A stretch of DNA of 64,000 nucleotides from Conchocele bisecta (GCA_029237695.1 CM055265.1:44695331-44759330); one strand, 5' to 3'; shown: positions 11,622-23,089, counted from the first letter of the stretch. Notes: generated by a model not told the origin, from the letters alone. A program made the numbers and translations.

Positions 11622-12070
11622 CAGGTTAGAGGATACCAAATGGTCTGGTATAAAAAAAAAATAGTGCGGGTGTTTTGAGGTCACATACACCGTTTGCTTG
11701 CAAATCTTGATCCATTACTACCCAGTTTCACTTGAGGAACATTTTGGGGAGCTTTTAACACCAGTTTTCAGTATATTTGTAGCATTAAAAAGAAAACACT
11801 GAACCTGTTGGTCACGTGATGTAAACAGAGTTTCCGTGGCCAAACAAAATGTAAACAATATTGGAGGATATGACAAGGTTGGATTTTTCTTTCTCAGGAG
11901 TAAGTGAACCTATTATTTAGTTCATGCAGAACCAGTACAGACTGGCTGCAGGTCATGTACACGTGGGTCCCACAGCATCCATACGAATAGTGAAAGTAGG
12001 AGAGACTGGCCTTATTGGATGGCATTCGGTTAAATTATATAGTAAAACTATTTGGAGGTGTCTAACCTAC
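11622..12070 (+). mobile_element. Family J element
   Basis: The ends are CAGGTTAGAGGATACCAAATG and TTTGGAGGTGTCTAACCTA, short inverted repeats. The interior (GTGCGGGTGTTTTGAGGTCAC, CAGAACCAGTACAGACTGGC) is nearly identical to the copy at 27163. It contains only short open frames. Confidence 0.8.
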
Positions 12071-12114
12071 AGACTGCATACATGCTGGAGTGGTATCACC
12101 GGTGTTTGAACAGA

Positions 12115-12270
12115 TGGTCAGTATGTTGGTTATATATGAGTATTTCGGTAGATTTGGGTAGATTGCGGTGGATTTAATTGGTTTTGCGTGTAGTATGTTG
12201 GTGTCATATGGATATTTTAGTGGATATGGGTAGATTACGGTGACTTTCGTTGGTTTTGGGTAATTTACGT
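12115..12270 (+). repeat. Two imperfect units of about 75 bp
   Basis: AGTATGTTGGTTATATATG...GGGTAGATTGCGGTGGATTT is followed by AGTATGTTGGTGTCATATGG...GGGTAGATTACGGTGACTTT. Simple local duplication; no coding signal. Confidence 0.55.
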
Positions 12271-12519
12271 AGTTTTGTGCAATTACTAATGCTCTAACAG
12301 AACACACGACAGAAATCGTCAATTATCTACACATTTACCGTTCCGAACTTTCGGGCCCCTTTTCTACCGTCAAAATATCTTCTAATTAATAATATGTATA
12401 TGTACTTCTAGCTATGCGTGTTATTCGCTGGAGGTCACGTATTGTCACGTATTGTATTTTGGTAACAATGCATTCAAACCACCAGATATACCGAAATAAC
12501 CCATAAAACACAGAAATAT

Positions 12520-12732
12520 GAACCGTTTGGACATCTGCGTAATTTCAAGAAATACGTTTATAAAATATACAATATATTCCGTAAATGGCGTCAAAAGTTG
12601 ACAATATTTTCAGAGTACAAACAACTTTATTAACATTTTGTCAAGTTTTTACTTTATTTATACATTTTGTAAACGTATTTAATGAAATTACGCAGATGTC
12701 CGAAGGTACAAAATCACATAGCGTGTCTCTTA
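12520..12732. mobile_element. Family G MITE, left end decayed
   Basis: It retains CGTCAAAAGTTGACAATATTT and the right terminus AAAATCACATAGCGTGTCTC. The left terminus is worn away. Confidence 0.7.
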
Positions 12733-12772
12733 TCCGAAACAGGATTTATCAGGCAGTGAACTGATAATACTG

Positions 12773-13073
12773 TGGCCTATTTCACCAACATTACAAAGTA
12801 TATTTTTCTTGCTAAGTACACGTTGAGGTAGAAATTTTCAATTTAAGGATAAATTTATTAATTTGTATTGTCCTGAATTTATTACATTTTCAGTCATTTT
12901 GGCTGTGATAATGTTATACATTCAGTATAACAATTCTGCATACTTTTAATCATCTAATATATGCAGTCGTTAGTTCTATATGAAATAATGCATTTCGGGA
13001 AAAATAAATGATTACTCCCTGAAAGTATACTTTGCTAGATAAGTATACTTTGCAATGTCGGTGAAATAGGCTA
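12773..13073. mobile_element. Family K MITE
   Basis: The ends are CTATTTCACCAACATTACAAAG and TTTGCAATGTCGGTGAAATAG. The centre is palindromic around TTTTGGCTG. Copies at 17127 and 24034 are closely similar. Confidence 0.8.
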
Positions 13074-13114
13074 CTGGCTGATGATACATTGTGGCGTCTT
13101 GCATTACCCAGATA

Positions 13115-13353
13115 CGCATATGAAGCAAGCCATGTGATTGTGTACATTAAAACATGTGCGATATCTCATGAAATGTATATAATTTATGTACTTATTGTGA
13201 TATGTTCCGTAAATGACGTCGAAAGTTGACGAAAGATGAAAATTCCGTCATCTTTCGACGTCATTTACATAACATATAGCAGTTTCTGTAAATATATTTC
13301 ATGAAAAAAAACCAACAGTTCTTAGGTACAAAATCACATGGCGTGTCTCATAT
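13115..13353. mobile_element. Family G MITE with long central hairpin
   Basis: It has the G termini (CAAGCCATGTGATTGTG and CAAAATCACATGGCGTGTCTC). Its centre is an extra perfect hairpin, AAATGACGTCGAAAGTTGACG...GTCATCTTTCGACGTCATTT. Confidence 0.75.
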
Positions 13354-13535
13354 TTGGGTCACAATAAATTGAAAACGGACGTTTCATTGGTCCAACAATG
13401 TCACATGACGTTACCTAATGATGCCAGTGTAATAACGCAACGTACACAAGTTCGCGTTCTTATATAAATGTAAACCATGTTTATTTTATTTGCCTAAAAT
13501 CTAGTTCCCAGGAGTTTGCAATATTTTTCACATAC

Positions 13536-13755
13536 AATATAACCTCTCTAAAACGGACACCAAGAAAACACCTGAGATCTTATTTTTTATGTGTTTCTTG
13601 GTCATTTATCTCATGTGATAATGATTGTTCGTGATCGCATAGCACACAATTATGTTTCAGAATGATCAAATGCCTGATTTACAGTGAATCCTCTCTAAGC
13701 CGGACACCCTGGGAACCTCACAGGGTGTCCGGTTTAGAGAGGTTTCACTGTACAC
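13536..13755. mobile_element. Family L, Tigger/pogo-like MITE
   Basis: The right end GGTGTCCGGTTTAGAGAGGT TTCACTG followed by TA, and the facing left end, match the CAGTG(A/G)AACC...CCGGACACC termini and TA target of pogo/Tigger elements. The interior ATCGCATAGCACACAA is shared with copies at 17730, 18420 and 39050. Confidence 0.75.
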
Positions 13756-13872
13756 ATTCAGTATACCACATTGTGTACTGTTTCATGGCTGAACTCCATA
13801 CTTCCTCTGTCCTCGTTATTATACTCGCATTTCCAAGACAAAATGGGTATATTGTTTTCGTCACGGGTGTCG

Positions 13873-13925
13873 GTCCGTCTGTCCATCCGTCCGTCCGTAC
13901 GTCCGTTCTTATGTCCATCCGTCAC
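13873..13925 (+). repeat. Degenerate (GTCC)n microsatellite
   Basis: GTCCGTCTGTCCATCCGTCC-type tetramers over about 50 bp. The flanking 13760-14200 has no recognised gene. Confidence 0.75.
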
Positions 13926-14227
13926 GTGTTTTGTAAGACAGAACTCTTTTAAGCGTAATAGCTGGTCACTGGTATGTGGTAATATTATATGGCTTCCTTA
14001 TGGGGTGCAGATGTACAAAGTGAATTTCGATTTATTTTCATTTAACCACCGGGTGTTGGATTATCTCCCCCTTTCGGACTTACAAATTATAAAAAGGTAG
14101 GTACATATATATTGCGATGGCGCTTCATCGACTTCCCTCTAGTTTTGTATTTAAAGACACTTAACTGGGTCTCCGATATACGAAAGCCGGTTAGGTTCAA
14201 ATTAAATACTAAAACAATAAATAATTA

Positions 14228-14390
14228 TCGTACAAACGAGAAATAAACTCGTACGAACGAGAAACTTTCTCGTACAAACGAGAAACTTTCTCGTACAAAC
14301 GAGAAATAAACACGTACGAACGAGAAACATTCTCGTACAAACGAGAAGCTTTCTCGTACAAACGAGAAATGTACACGTACGTACGAGTAA
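14228..14390 (-). repeat. 21-bp minisatellite
   Basis: About eight copies of TCGTACAAACGAGAAACTTT(C), some ending in ATAAACA instead. The unit is a multiple of three and lacks stops in several frames, so it yields long repetitive minus-strand frames that are not genes. A 19-bp poly-G run follows at 14469-14487. Confidence 0.85.
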
Positions 14391-14599
14391 CGTTTGGGGC
14401 GGGAGTCCCGTCCACCACGTGCAACATTGGGGAGGGGAGAGACGACCTCCCAAAGATCGGGGTGTGGAGGGGGGGGGGGGGGGGGGGCTGCGCAGAAAGT
14501 GATGAAATAGATTAGCAAGTTATTTTCTAGTATATTTGTATCATATTTCTGAACCAATTGTAGTATGACTAGCCTGAAAAACAAACGGCGATATGTTTC

Positions 14600-14992
14600 A
14601 AACGTACCACAACGTGCATCTGTGAATCTGATTCAAAGTACAATAACGTGCATATATGTTGCGAACGTACTATAACGTGCTTATAGTTTATGATTCAAAG
14701 TACCATAACGTGCATATAATTATATAGTCAAAGACCTACCATAACGTGCATATATTTATGTGATTCATAGTGTCATAACCTGCATATATGTGTACCATTC
14801 AACGTGCCTATCATAACGTGCGTATATTTATATGATTCAAAGTACCATAACGTGTATGTATTTATATAATTCAAAGTAAAATAATGTGCATATATTTATA
14901 TGATTCAAAGTAAAATAACGTGCATATATTTATATGATGCAAAGTACCATAACTTGCATATATGTATATGATTCAAAGTACCATAACGTGTA
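14600..14992 (+). repeat. Minisatellite of about 34-40 bp
   Basis: Roughly ten copies of ATTCAAAGTACCATAACGTG followed by CATATATTTATATG, with length variants. The array directly abuts the TTAA end of the next D copy. Confidence 0.8.
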
Positions 14993-14994
14993 TT

Positions 14995-15506
14995 TTAAAG
15001 GTACATGCCCACTCAGTAGGCACAACATGTTCTTTATAGGAATTCAATAAGTGTATAATTGTGTCACTTTTCCACCAGTTCCAAATATTACGAGTGCCCG
15101 CTATACATATATAATAATTTAGCAATATTTACTTTACTGATAGCGACTCGCGGTGGTATCAGACTATTTTCATGTGCAAATGAGGCATGATATCTTTTAA
15201 TTAGTTATACTAATTAAATGCGTCACCTTAAACAAATAATATTTTCGACATATTATAAAGTATGATCATTGCACATAAACAAATATATGTAGAGAATAAA
15301 TAGTGATGTCCGTTGACATTTTAAGGAAACACGGTTATCGCCCCTGATATCAGTGTGCAAATCTACGTCTGATATAAAATGTATACTAATGCCAATCAAT
15401 ACGTGGGATAATGGTAAATGAATGTTTATTTTGCCAGAAAATGTCTCGGATGATGTCTCTGATATAAAGAACATTCTGTGCCTATTGAGTGGGCATGTAC
15501 CTTTAA
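14995..15506. mobile_element. Family D element, complete
   Basis: TTAA at both ends, termini AAAGGTACATGCCCACTCAG and GTGGGCATGTACCTTT, and the same interior order as the 9882 copy. Confidence 0.85.
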
Positions 15507-15876
15507 TACATGAATTTGTACATGTTTTCGAAATGACGAGCAATAAAATGCACACCAATGATATAATGATAGGCCATGTATATTGACAACCACATAATAA
15601 AACAAACTAGCATCACGATTACGCAATTTAATGTAATCGTACTCCCCAAATCAGACGCTTCTTTGTGTATTCACCGCCAAGTGAATATGCTCAAATGTAA
15701 ACCCAGAATATACTATATAAAACTAAATAAGATCGGGTATATAACATAGCTGGTTTTATGGTTGAATAAATGGTAAATGCGACACATGTGCAGCTGCGAG
15801 ATGCACAAATGTAAACGATGAACATACTATACTAAGTAAGATCGGATATATAAAATAGCGGTTATAATTGAATGAG
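15507..15876. other. No recognisable feature
   Basis: AT-rich sequence with two similar ATGCACAAATGTAAACG-type phrases (near 15690 and 15800) but no coding or repeat assignment. Confidence 0.45.
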
Positions 15877-16144
15877 TGGGACAAGCCATGTGGTTGTGTG
15901 CCTAAGATGAAATATATTTACAAAAGAATGCATGAAACATGTTTACAGAAACTGTGATTATTTCTGACGTCGAAAGTTGACGAAATGTTCTGAGCAAATG
16001 CGGAATTCTATTCCGCATTTGCTCTGAACATTTCGTCAACTTTCTACGTCATTTACAGAAAATATCACACTTTCTGTAAAATTAATATTCTTCATAAAAA
16101 TTCTTGCACCGTCTTAGGTACAAAATCATATTGCTTGTCTCATT
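15877..16144. mobile_element. Family G MITE
   Basis: The ends are GGACAAGCCATGTGGTTGTG and CAAAATCATATTGCTTGTCTC. The central hairpin GACGAAATGTTCTGAGCAAAT is mirrored by ATTTGCTCTGAACATTTCGTC. Confidence 0.8.
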
Positions 16145-16183
16145 AATTATACGTAATTACGACGCCTGTGAATCCCAGTTGAG

Positions 16184-16441
16184 TCAAGACATGCGGTTTT
16201 GTGCCCAAGAACATGTGCGATTTTTCATGAAATATATTTACAGAAAATGTGATATGTTCTGTAAATGACGGCAGAAGATGACGGAATTTTCATAACAAAT
16301 GCGGACTAGTATTCCGCATTTGCTATGAAAATTTTGTCATCTGTCGAGGTCATTTACGGAATATATCGTAAATTTTGTAAATATTTTCATGAGATACGGC
16401 ACATGTTCTTACGGAGGTACAACATCGCATGGCGTGTCTCA
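16184..16441. mobile_element. Family G MITE
   Basis: The termini are AAGACATGCGGTTTTGTGC and ACATCGCATGGCGTGTCTCA. The central hairpin ATGACGGAATTTTCATAACAA is mirrored about CGGACTAGTATTCCG. It ends about 20 bp before the exon at 16460. Confidence 0.8.
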
Positions 16442-16459
16442 GTTAATTGACAGTTAACA

Positions 16460-16615
16460 ATGGAGCGACGTTACGCGACTGTCGGTACGTTGGTGCTAGC
16501 TGGTGCTGTCCTGATATTCCAGTTAATTGGGGCGTTGGCACCCGGATGGTTTATCGTTGAATCGAGTTTTGGGCACACCGCCTGGCAGATGGGGGCAGCT
16601 GAAAGGTCGAACCAG
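16460..16615 (+). CDS. Candidate first exon, claudin/PMP22-like membrane protein
   Basis: An ATG opens a 52-codon stretch that ends exactly at a CAG|GTAACG donor in phase 0. Residues 1-5 are polar and basic (MERRY). Residues about 7-28 form a strong hydrophobic segment ending in LIGALAPGWF. A first span followed by a PxW(F)-type turn is usual in claudin/PMP22/EMP proteins. A similar exon at 41236 has WIGMFSPSWF at the same place, and shared sequence between two separate exons argues that both are real. The Cys-loop exon at 39382 starts in phase 0 and could follow directly. The exon at 22825 does not match this phase, so the gene model is incomplete. The exon is GC-richer than its surroundings, which are MITEs. 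Confidence 0.55.
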
Positions 16616-16819
16616 GTAACGCCATAAGACAAGACACGTATCGACAACATGCTTGTCCGTGATTCATGAATAGTGAATATTTAAAGGGGTCAGTGGGAAA
16701 ATGGGTGGGGAAGTCCGTAAGAGACTTAGCTCTTATGCCATCCTGACACCTTTGGGGGAAATTGAGAAATCCAAAATGGCCACCACATATGTTCCAAAAA
16801 CGCAATTATTGCAATACAT

Positions 16820-17074
16820 AGAGAATAATAGGTTAGTGCCGTGAATGGAAAAAAATATCTGGCAAGGCTCAGGAAACGGGATGGGCGAGGCTCTGCTGAG
16901 CACATCCCGTTTCCGTGCCGCGCCAGATATTTTTTCCCATTCACGGCACTAACCTACTATTCTATTTATCCCGTACAAATGGCTGTAAAATGCAAAAATA
17001 GTATTGACTGGATATCAAAAATGTTTCACGGCACCGTGTTTCACGGCACATACGCACTGTGTTGACGGGATAAA
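16820..17074. mobile_element. Family M element
   Basis: A near-perfect hairpin with arms AGGTTAGTGCCGTGAATGG...ATCTGGC / GCCAGATAT...CCATTCACGGCACTAACCT is followed by a TTATCCCGT...GTTTCACGGCACATACGCACT tail. The same order occurs at 18660 and 46375. Confidence 0.8.
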
Positions 17075-17126
17075 TCAATCTTTACGGACAGTAGACAAAC
17101 TCAACTCTATCGGTGTTTATTATCAG

Positions 17127-17432
17127 TAGCCGATTTCATCAAAATTGCAAAGTATACTTTAGTAGCAAAGTATACTTTGAGGGAGAAATTTTCAATTTTA
17201 TGATAAATTTATTATTTTTTATTATACTGAATTTATTACATTATCACAGCCATTTTGGCTGTGATAATGTAATAAATTCAGTATAATAATTCTGCATACT
17301 TTTAATCATCAACTATATGCAGTTGTTAGTTTTATATGAAATAATGCATTTCAGGAAAAATAAATGATTACTCCCTCAAAGTATACTTTGCTAGTAAAGT
17401 ATACTTTGCAAAGTTGGTGAAATAGGCTACAG
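17127..17432. mobile_element. Family K MITE
   Basis: The termini are GCCGATTTCATCAAAATTGC and CAAAGTTGGTGAAATAGGC. The centre TAATAAATTCAGTATAATAA is mirrored around TTTTGGCTGTG. Confidence 0.85.
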
Positions 17433-17729
17433 GTCTTGCTCATTAATGTATATAAATATTGATATAGAAGAGTTCATGTATAATGAAAACTTCAAGATGA
17501 CCGCCAAAGTTTCTGACGAAATTAATACGCAACAACGGATGGCGTGGGCCTTGATCATACATACTATGGATGTGCAAGTAATAAGCTCGGTCTAATCTGG
17601 TCGCAATAATCATTAAGTACAATTTGGCAGCGGAGGCATCCATATAACATGCGACTTGTTCATCAAAATTATGTAAACACTATTCCAATAAAACTTCTAA
17701 AATGTAGTGATGCATGATTGGCTGATAAT
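17433..17729. other. No recognisable feature
   Basis: About 300 bp between two MITEs with only chance open frames. Confidence 0.45.
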
Positions 17730-17943
17730 ACAGCGAAACCTCTCTAACCGGACACCCTGGGAGGGTCCCCAGGGTGTCCGGCTTAGAGAGGTTTCACTGT
17801 AAATCAGGTATTTGATCAGGTTGAGCCATACTTGTGTGCTATGCGATCACGAACAGACATCATCTGAGATAAATGACCAAGAAACTCAACAAAAATAAGA
17901 TCACATGTGTTTATTGGTGTCCGGATTACAGTGGTTCCACTAT
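17730..17943. mobile_element. Family L, Tigger/pogo-like MITE
   Basis: The left end has a hairpin, CGAAACCTCTCTAACCGGACA...TGTCCGGCTTAGAGAGGTTTC, next to CACTGTA. The right end is GGTGTCCGGATTACAGTGG. The interior matches the other L copies. Confidence 0.75.
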
Positions 17944-17989
17944 ACTGGTTTAAGACGTATGCCCAGTGTCAATCCCAATCATCTCTCAG

Positions 17990-18236
17990 TTAACCCTTTG
18001 AACCCGAAATCCCGCTATAGCGGTTTATGCAAAAAGTGCAGATCCAGATGAGCCGGCTCGTAACGAGCCGTCTCATCAGGATCTGCACTTTTTGAAAGCA
18101 ATTTTATTATTTCTTAGAACAAAAACACCCTCTTTTCATAAATGGACGAATCTGAAAATCATTTTGTGACCATTGGATTGGTCGGAACATTAGCATATCA
18201 CAGTCCATTCCAGTTCCTTAGGGTTGAACGGGTTAA
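17990..18236 (+). mobile_element. Family B TTAA element
   Basis: TTAA at both ends, outer repeats CCCTTTGAACCCG / GGGTTGAACGGG, and the hairpin GATGAGCCGGCTCGTAACGAG...CGTCTCATC. This is the cleanest single-unit copy and serves as the reference for the expanded copy at 4042. Confidence 0.85.
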
Positions 18237-18398
18237 TAGACTAATAAAAACAACTGTTGGTATGGACATAACTCTTAGATTGGTAAAATTGCGACCAATG
18301 TATATCCTGACCAGACAAGTACTGTGGATGCCCATGCTGATCTCAAACTACGCTGGTCGCACATGCCATACATGTGTATAGTGTGTGTCGACCTACAC

Positions 18399-18418
18399 AT
18401 CATCATCATCATCATCAT
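18399..18418 (+). repeat. (CAT)n microsatellite
   Basis: Six or seven CAT triplets directly before the next L copy. Confidence 0.9.
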
Positions 18419-18419
18419 A

Positions 18420-18626
18420 TACAGAGAAACCTCTCTAAACCGGACACCCTAGGAGGCTTAGAGAGGTTTCTCTGTAAATCAAGCATTTGATCATTCTGAG
18501 CCAGAGTTGTGTGCTATGCGATCACGAACATACATTATCATCTGAGATAAATGACCAAGTAACTCAACAAAAATAAAATCACATGTGTTGTCTTGGTGTC
18601 CGGTTTAGAGTGGTTCCACTGTACAT
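18420..18626. mobile_element. Family L, Tigger/pogo-like MITE
   Basis: The left end ACAGAGAAACCTCTCTAAACC and right end TTAGAGTGGTTCCACTGTA both show the pogo-like CAGTG terminus next to TA. The central hairpin is shortened. Confidence 0.75.
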
Positions 18627-18659
18627 TGTGCGATTTTTGAAATGTCACGAACCATCCCA

Positions 18660-18950
18660 GTACATAGAGAATAGTAGGTTAGTGCCGTGAATGGGAAACA
18701 ATATCTGGCAAGGCTTAGGAAACGGGACGGGCGAGGCTATGCCGAGCACATCCCGTTTCCGTGCCGCGCCAGATATTTTTCCCATTCACGGCACTAACTT
18801 ACTATTCTATTTATCCCGTCAACATTACTAAAAGCTTTAAAATGCAAAAAATAACCCCAGCCAAATCTCCAAATCGTATTGACAGGATATCAAAAATGTT
18901 TCACGGCACCATGTTTCACGGCACATACGCACTGTGTTGACGGGATAAAT
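18660..18950. mobile_element. Family M element
   Basis: The arms AGGTTAGTGCCGTGAATGGG and CCCATTCACGGCACTAACTT and the GTTTCACGGCACATACGCACT tail are as in the 16820 copy. Confidence 0.8.
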
Positions 18951-18996
18951 ACAGTGAACCACCGCCTCTCGGTGATCGGAAATGAGGCCGCTCAGA

Positions 18997-19392
18997 TTTC
19001 TAGAACATTACATATTCCAGGGTATTGGTCACGTGGTTTATTGTTTTGTTTGGAGTAATGGCGGCGTCCATGAGGTCTCATGTAAATCTTGTTTTTTTAT
19101 CAATACGACTTACGTAGTTAGTCTTAACATTCTTCAGAGAAATCTAAATAGGACACAGTTTAAACAACATTCGATTCCGTGCGATTCAAATTTCTCTGCA
19201 GAATGTTGGTATTTGGTATTGGCGGACTCGTAGTCATAATAGCTGGAACATGGTCATCATTAAAAGGAAGAAACCGCAGTAGTATTGATGAAAAATAAGA
19301 TTTACCTAAGACCTCATGGGCGCCGCCATTACTTCCGCAGACAAAACAATAGACCACGTGATATCATACCCTAATATTCTGTGGAGAAGTAT
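18997..19392. mobile_element. Family N inverted-repeat element
   Basis: The arms ACATTACATATTCCAGGGTA...ATGGCGGCGTCCATGAGGTC and GACCTCATGGGCGCCGCCAT...TACCCTAATATTCTGTGG face each other over a short interior. A small frame in the interior has a hydrophobic run but no supporting context. Confidence 0.7.
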
Positions 19393-19526
19393 ACGGAATG
19401 ATGTGGTTGCGCTTCAGAACAACCATGCGCAACCTACATATGTGGTTGCTACACAGTATATAACATGTACCATCTTCAGTAGCTGTAATAGTATGTGAAA
19501 CTGTCAAAACTGGTTGACAACTTAAA

Positions 19527-19924
19527 AGGTACATGATCACGTGGTTACAACAACAACAACGTCGCCCACTCCAAAGTAAGTATTATTTGATAGTTTCCTT
19601 AATATGCAACGGATTTTGATGAAATATTGCGCAACAAACGCGTCTTCATGAGCTGCATTTGGTGATCTAGGGAGTTTGACACAGACTTATGTCGTTTTTG
19701 CGAAGAATCGATTTCCGTGTCAGAGACACAGAAATCGATTCTTCGCAAAAACGACAGCAGTTTGGGCGAAAATAAAGAGACCACCAAATGCAGCTTAACA
19801 AGACGCGTTTGATGGGCCATATTACATCAAAATTATTTACTTAATAAGGACACTATAAAAGAATACGTACTTTGAATCGGTACTTGTTGTTGTTGTTAGT
19901 ACCACATGATCATACATCTTGACT
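19527..19924. mobile_element. Family E MITE
   Basis: The ends are GGTACATGATCACGTGGTTAC and TAGTACCACATGATCATACATC. The central palindrome is AATCGATTTCCGTGTC / GACACAGAAATCGATT. (CAA)n and (TTG)n flank it as in other copies. Confidence 0.8.
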
Positions 19925-20228
19925 AAGCCACAAACAAACGATACATATTTTGAAAGCATAAATTATCAAAACCGGCAAACGTACGCATTTTGTCAGAGTA
20001 TACCTTGTTGTACAAGTCGTGTCGCAAGGGAATGTCCGAATTTGAACCGTGTCCACTCAACCGTTCTTCAGTTACGTGAATTGTAATGATTTGCACGAGC
20101 TCCCCGACTTCCACACTCTGAGGTACATGTACATGTAAAACGACCGGTGTGCATACAGGACTTGTACCCAAACGAAAGAAAAACATCAAACGTTGAGGAA
20201 AAGTTGTGAAACGGAATGCCGAGATTAA

Positions 20229-21180
20229 ATGAAAATCAGCGTTGGAATGTTGGAATCTGGTCGGCGTCACGTTGACGTCGCCACTGAGTTTGGAGTGTCG
20301 CGCATTACAATAACGCGTCTGTCAGGACGATACAGAACACGTGGATCACTTGATGCTCGTCCCCGTTCAGGCAGGCCGCGCGTAACTACACGTGCTGCGG
20401 ACCGTCACATAAGGACATCCCACTTACAATCCCACTTACGTAACCGTTTTCTATCCGCTCCATCAACTGCTGCTGTTACGCCTGGTCCAACCAACAAGTG
20501 GTGCGCAAACAGTTCGTCGATGACTCGCTTAGCACGGTATCAAAGCCAGACGTCCGTACAAAGGATCGAAACTTACGCCACGTCATCGACTTGATATGGC
20601 ACTATGGGAACGTCAGCACATGCGATGGACCCAGAATCAATGGATAAGGTGTTCTTCAGTGACGACTCCATGTTTCTTTTGGAACGTACAGACGGAAGTG
20701 ACTGGGTCTACAGGAGACGCGGAGAACGCTTCGCTGATGCGTGCGTACGCCAAGTAGACCGGTATGGAGGCTGCAGCATCATGGTATGGGGTGCCATTTC
20801 CTTCCACCATTACTCCATGCTAGTTGTCGTACCACGAAACCTGACAGGAGTACGTTATCGGGACGAGATACTGGTTAATGCCAACAGACAACTGACGTTA
20901 TTCCAACAGGACAACGCTAGGTGCCACACCGCTCGTGTCTTTGCACTGCCTACCTCCAGCAGCAGCAGGTGGACGTTCTTCATTTGACGGCAAAGTCTCC
21001 AAATCTGTCGCCAATAGAGCACCTCTGGGATGTGTTGGGTCGTCGAGTAAGACTCCGGCAACCGGCGACGTAGGCTCAGTTAGAACTATTTCTTGAACAA
21101 AAGTGGAATGCGATACCACGAGTGAAATCCAGACACTTATTATCGCCGCTGTTATGGATGCACATGGTGGCCATACGTGC
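20229..21180 (+). pseudogene. Decayed Tc1/mariner-family transposase
   Basis: This is a broken Tc1-like (IS630/Tc1/mariner, DDE) transposase. The first segment, 20229-20591, has a helix-turn-helix region (GVSRITITRL) followed by the ARPRSGRPR basic motif that joins the two DNA-binding subdomains in Tc1 proteins. The second segment, from 20604, contains the first catalytic Asp (VFFSDDSMF), the WGAIS block and the second Asp (FQQDNARCHTAR). After a frameshift near 20955 a segment with the catalytic Glu region (NLSPIEHLW, about 21005-21030) can be read in another frame. Several frameshifts and stops, and no clear terminal repeats, mark a fossil. The minus-strand frames over it are shadows. Confidence 0.85.
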
Positions 21181-21596
21181 TACCGTACTGAATTTGTGTG
21201 ACTACGTGATTCGCAACGGTCTGACGTCAGCATTTGGTAGTTAACTTGACATTTTGCTAATCAAATTATCGCAAGACATTTGAATTTCATGTTATTTTTG
21301 AGAATAAAGTAAAATGTAATGTTTACAATGTATACACAATCATATGTATGTATCGTTTCTTTTGTGACTACGTATATCTTGCAGAGCAGTATCTCTTAAC
21401 ATTATTGTGACACCCAGAACGCGAGCAAGTGTAACGTGACTAATATTTTACAATATCAAGTAATGCGTTGTAAAAATTGTAAGCCGATTTATTGTCATTA
21501 AACCACACAAATACAGATAGCACCGATGAATAATTCCAGCACAAAATATTTACACAATTCCCTAGAATTTGATTGGCCCGTAGCAAGTCTCTGTTC

Positions 21597-21955
21597 AAAA
21601 TTTATGTCCCAGTAAACTCCCAAGCCGAACTACTTTCCGTAACCGTGAGGCGCAGTTAAAATAATTCTTAAGAAAACGGAAAATAAACACATTTTCTTGA
21701 TGAATTTATTTCAAATGCTGGAATTATAAGGAATGAATGGCCTTTTTGTGGAATTTATCGGGGATATAAACTTGGAAAAGTCGCGGGAATACTGGACGAG
21801 GCCTTAACAAAATTACAATTTTTTTTTATTTTTTTTTTCGAAAATTGTAACTTTTTATATCTTCATACAGTATTCCCGCGACTTTTCGAAGTTTATACCC
21901 CGGTAAATTCCACAAAAAGGCCATTCATTCCTATAATATATTTTTCTGGTGCTTG
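21597..21955. mobile_element. Family O inverted-repeat element
   Basis: AAGGAATGAATGGCCTTTTTG...GGGATATAAACTTGGAAAAGT is mirrored at 21860-21950 around an A/T run. The upstream part (AGTAAACTCCCAAGCCGAACT, GCAGTTAAAATAATTCTTAAG) is shared with the copy at 39855. Confidence 0.8.
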
Positions 21956-22660
21956 GTATTAAGTATTTGTAACGTTGTGACAATACTTGAAATATTTTTG
22001 TTAGTGGGGTGGGAAATGAAGTATTGAGGAATTCATTTATTACACGACTTTATTAAACGAAAATTAGCCTATTGACAACAACAGCTGTAGCCGTAAGCTA
22101 CCGTCCAGCTTTAAACAGACATACAAATGCGAATTGTATTTATTTGACACACATTATGGTGGCCATCTTGAATTTTCCATTTTATGTTGACACTTTAATA
22201 TCAATATTAATATACATAGATTCATTCACGAGAAAAACATGATCCTAGACGCCGACAAACTTTGTTTTCTGTGCATGCAAGTTAATATATTGCAATTATA
22301 GGGTTTTTAGAACATCTGTGGCGGCCATCTTGAATTTTCCCAAGGATAACTAGGTGGTATTGTGCAGTTTCATAAGCAGTAGATATCCAAGTTATCAAAA
22401 CCATCAGAACAATTCGTGAGAACTATACTTTTTTATTATATACCTACCCATGAAATACATAGTTATACGATGTAAATAAAAGTCATATGTTTTCATCGAT
22501 GAAATAAACATCTTCCGGTGAAAATACGACTACTTCCGCTGTATATATTCATAACGCGCACCTGCAGTGCCGGACTGCAAATAGGCTGCAAATACACATG
22601 CATTACCGTATACAGTCTAAACAACTGCTAATTTCCATGGAGCGGTATATAATAAATAGA
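21956..22660. other. No recognisable feature
   Basis: Two similar phrases, GGTGGCCATCTTGAATTTTCC (about 22159) and GGCGGCCATCTTGAATTTTCC (about 22321), suggest an old local duplication. No exon or element ends were identified. Confidence 0.45.
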
Positions 22661-22811
22661 ATATTCATATTTGTGCAACGAATATGACATATATGTTCAT
22701 CTCGTGGTGTGAAATGTGCATATTTCACGAGTACGGCACTCGTGAAATATGGACATTCCACACCACCCGATGAACATATATGTCATATTCGTTGCAAAAA
22801 TATGAATATCC
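22661..22811. repeat. Long fold-back next to a candidate exon
   Basis: The arms ATATTCATATTTGTGCAACGA...TATGTTCATC and GATGAACATATATGTCATATT...GAATAT pair over about 65 bp. The right arm ends about 14 bp before the acceptor of the exon at 22825. Confidence 0.75.
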
Positions 22812-22824
22812 TCTATGCATTCAG

Positions 22825-23082
22825 GGTGAAATCGCTGTTTGGGAACTGTGGAAGAAGTGGGCTAAGTCCCTTGTGGGCTTCAAATCTAATTATTCTCTCT
22901 CCGAATTCAAATGCAGTACATTTCTCACAGGATGCGATCTCAGCCCACGCCGGTGTCTCCATTGGAGGTCCAATGGCCGACTCTAAGGATTCCTTGACCA
23001 GAGATAATCACACGACAACAGATGCTGCCGGTGAGCCTAAATCTGGTATTGACGATTTGATCGGCATTCTGCATCAAACTGG
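22825..23082 (+). CDS. Candidate low-complexity cassette exon
   Basis: An 86-codon open stretch lies between a good acceptor (CTCTATGCATTCAG|G) and donor (GG|GTAAGT). It starts with one base of a split codon and ends with two, so it is symmetric. The translation is polar and rich in Ser, Asp, Thr and Gly (for example TRDNHTTTDAAGEPKSG) and has no membrane span. The exon at 29433 needs exactly the phase this one supplies. The first exon at 16460 ends in phase 0 and does not fit directly, so a small exon may be missing or the assignment may be wrong. It could also be a chance open frame. Confidence 0.35.
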
Positions 23083-23089
23083 GTAAGTT

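Noticed and set aside
14202..14584. Minus-strand repetitive frames over 14.2-14.6 kb
   Set aside because: By-product of another 21-bp minisatellite; all three minus frames are open.
19191..19290. Small hydrophobic frame between the arms of family N
   Set aside because: It lies in the loop of an inverted-repeat element, with no splice partner in a fitting phase.
19923..20270. Minus-strand 115-codon frame next to the Tc1 relic
   Set aside because: No family resemblance, and it overlaps the start of the plus-strand transposase remnant.
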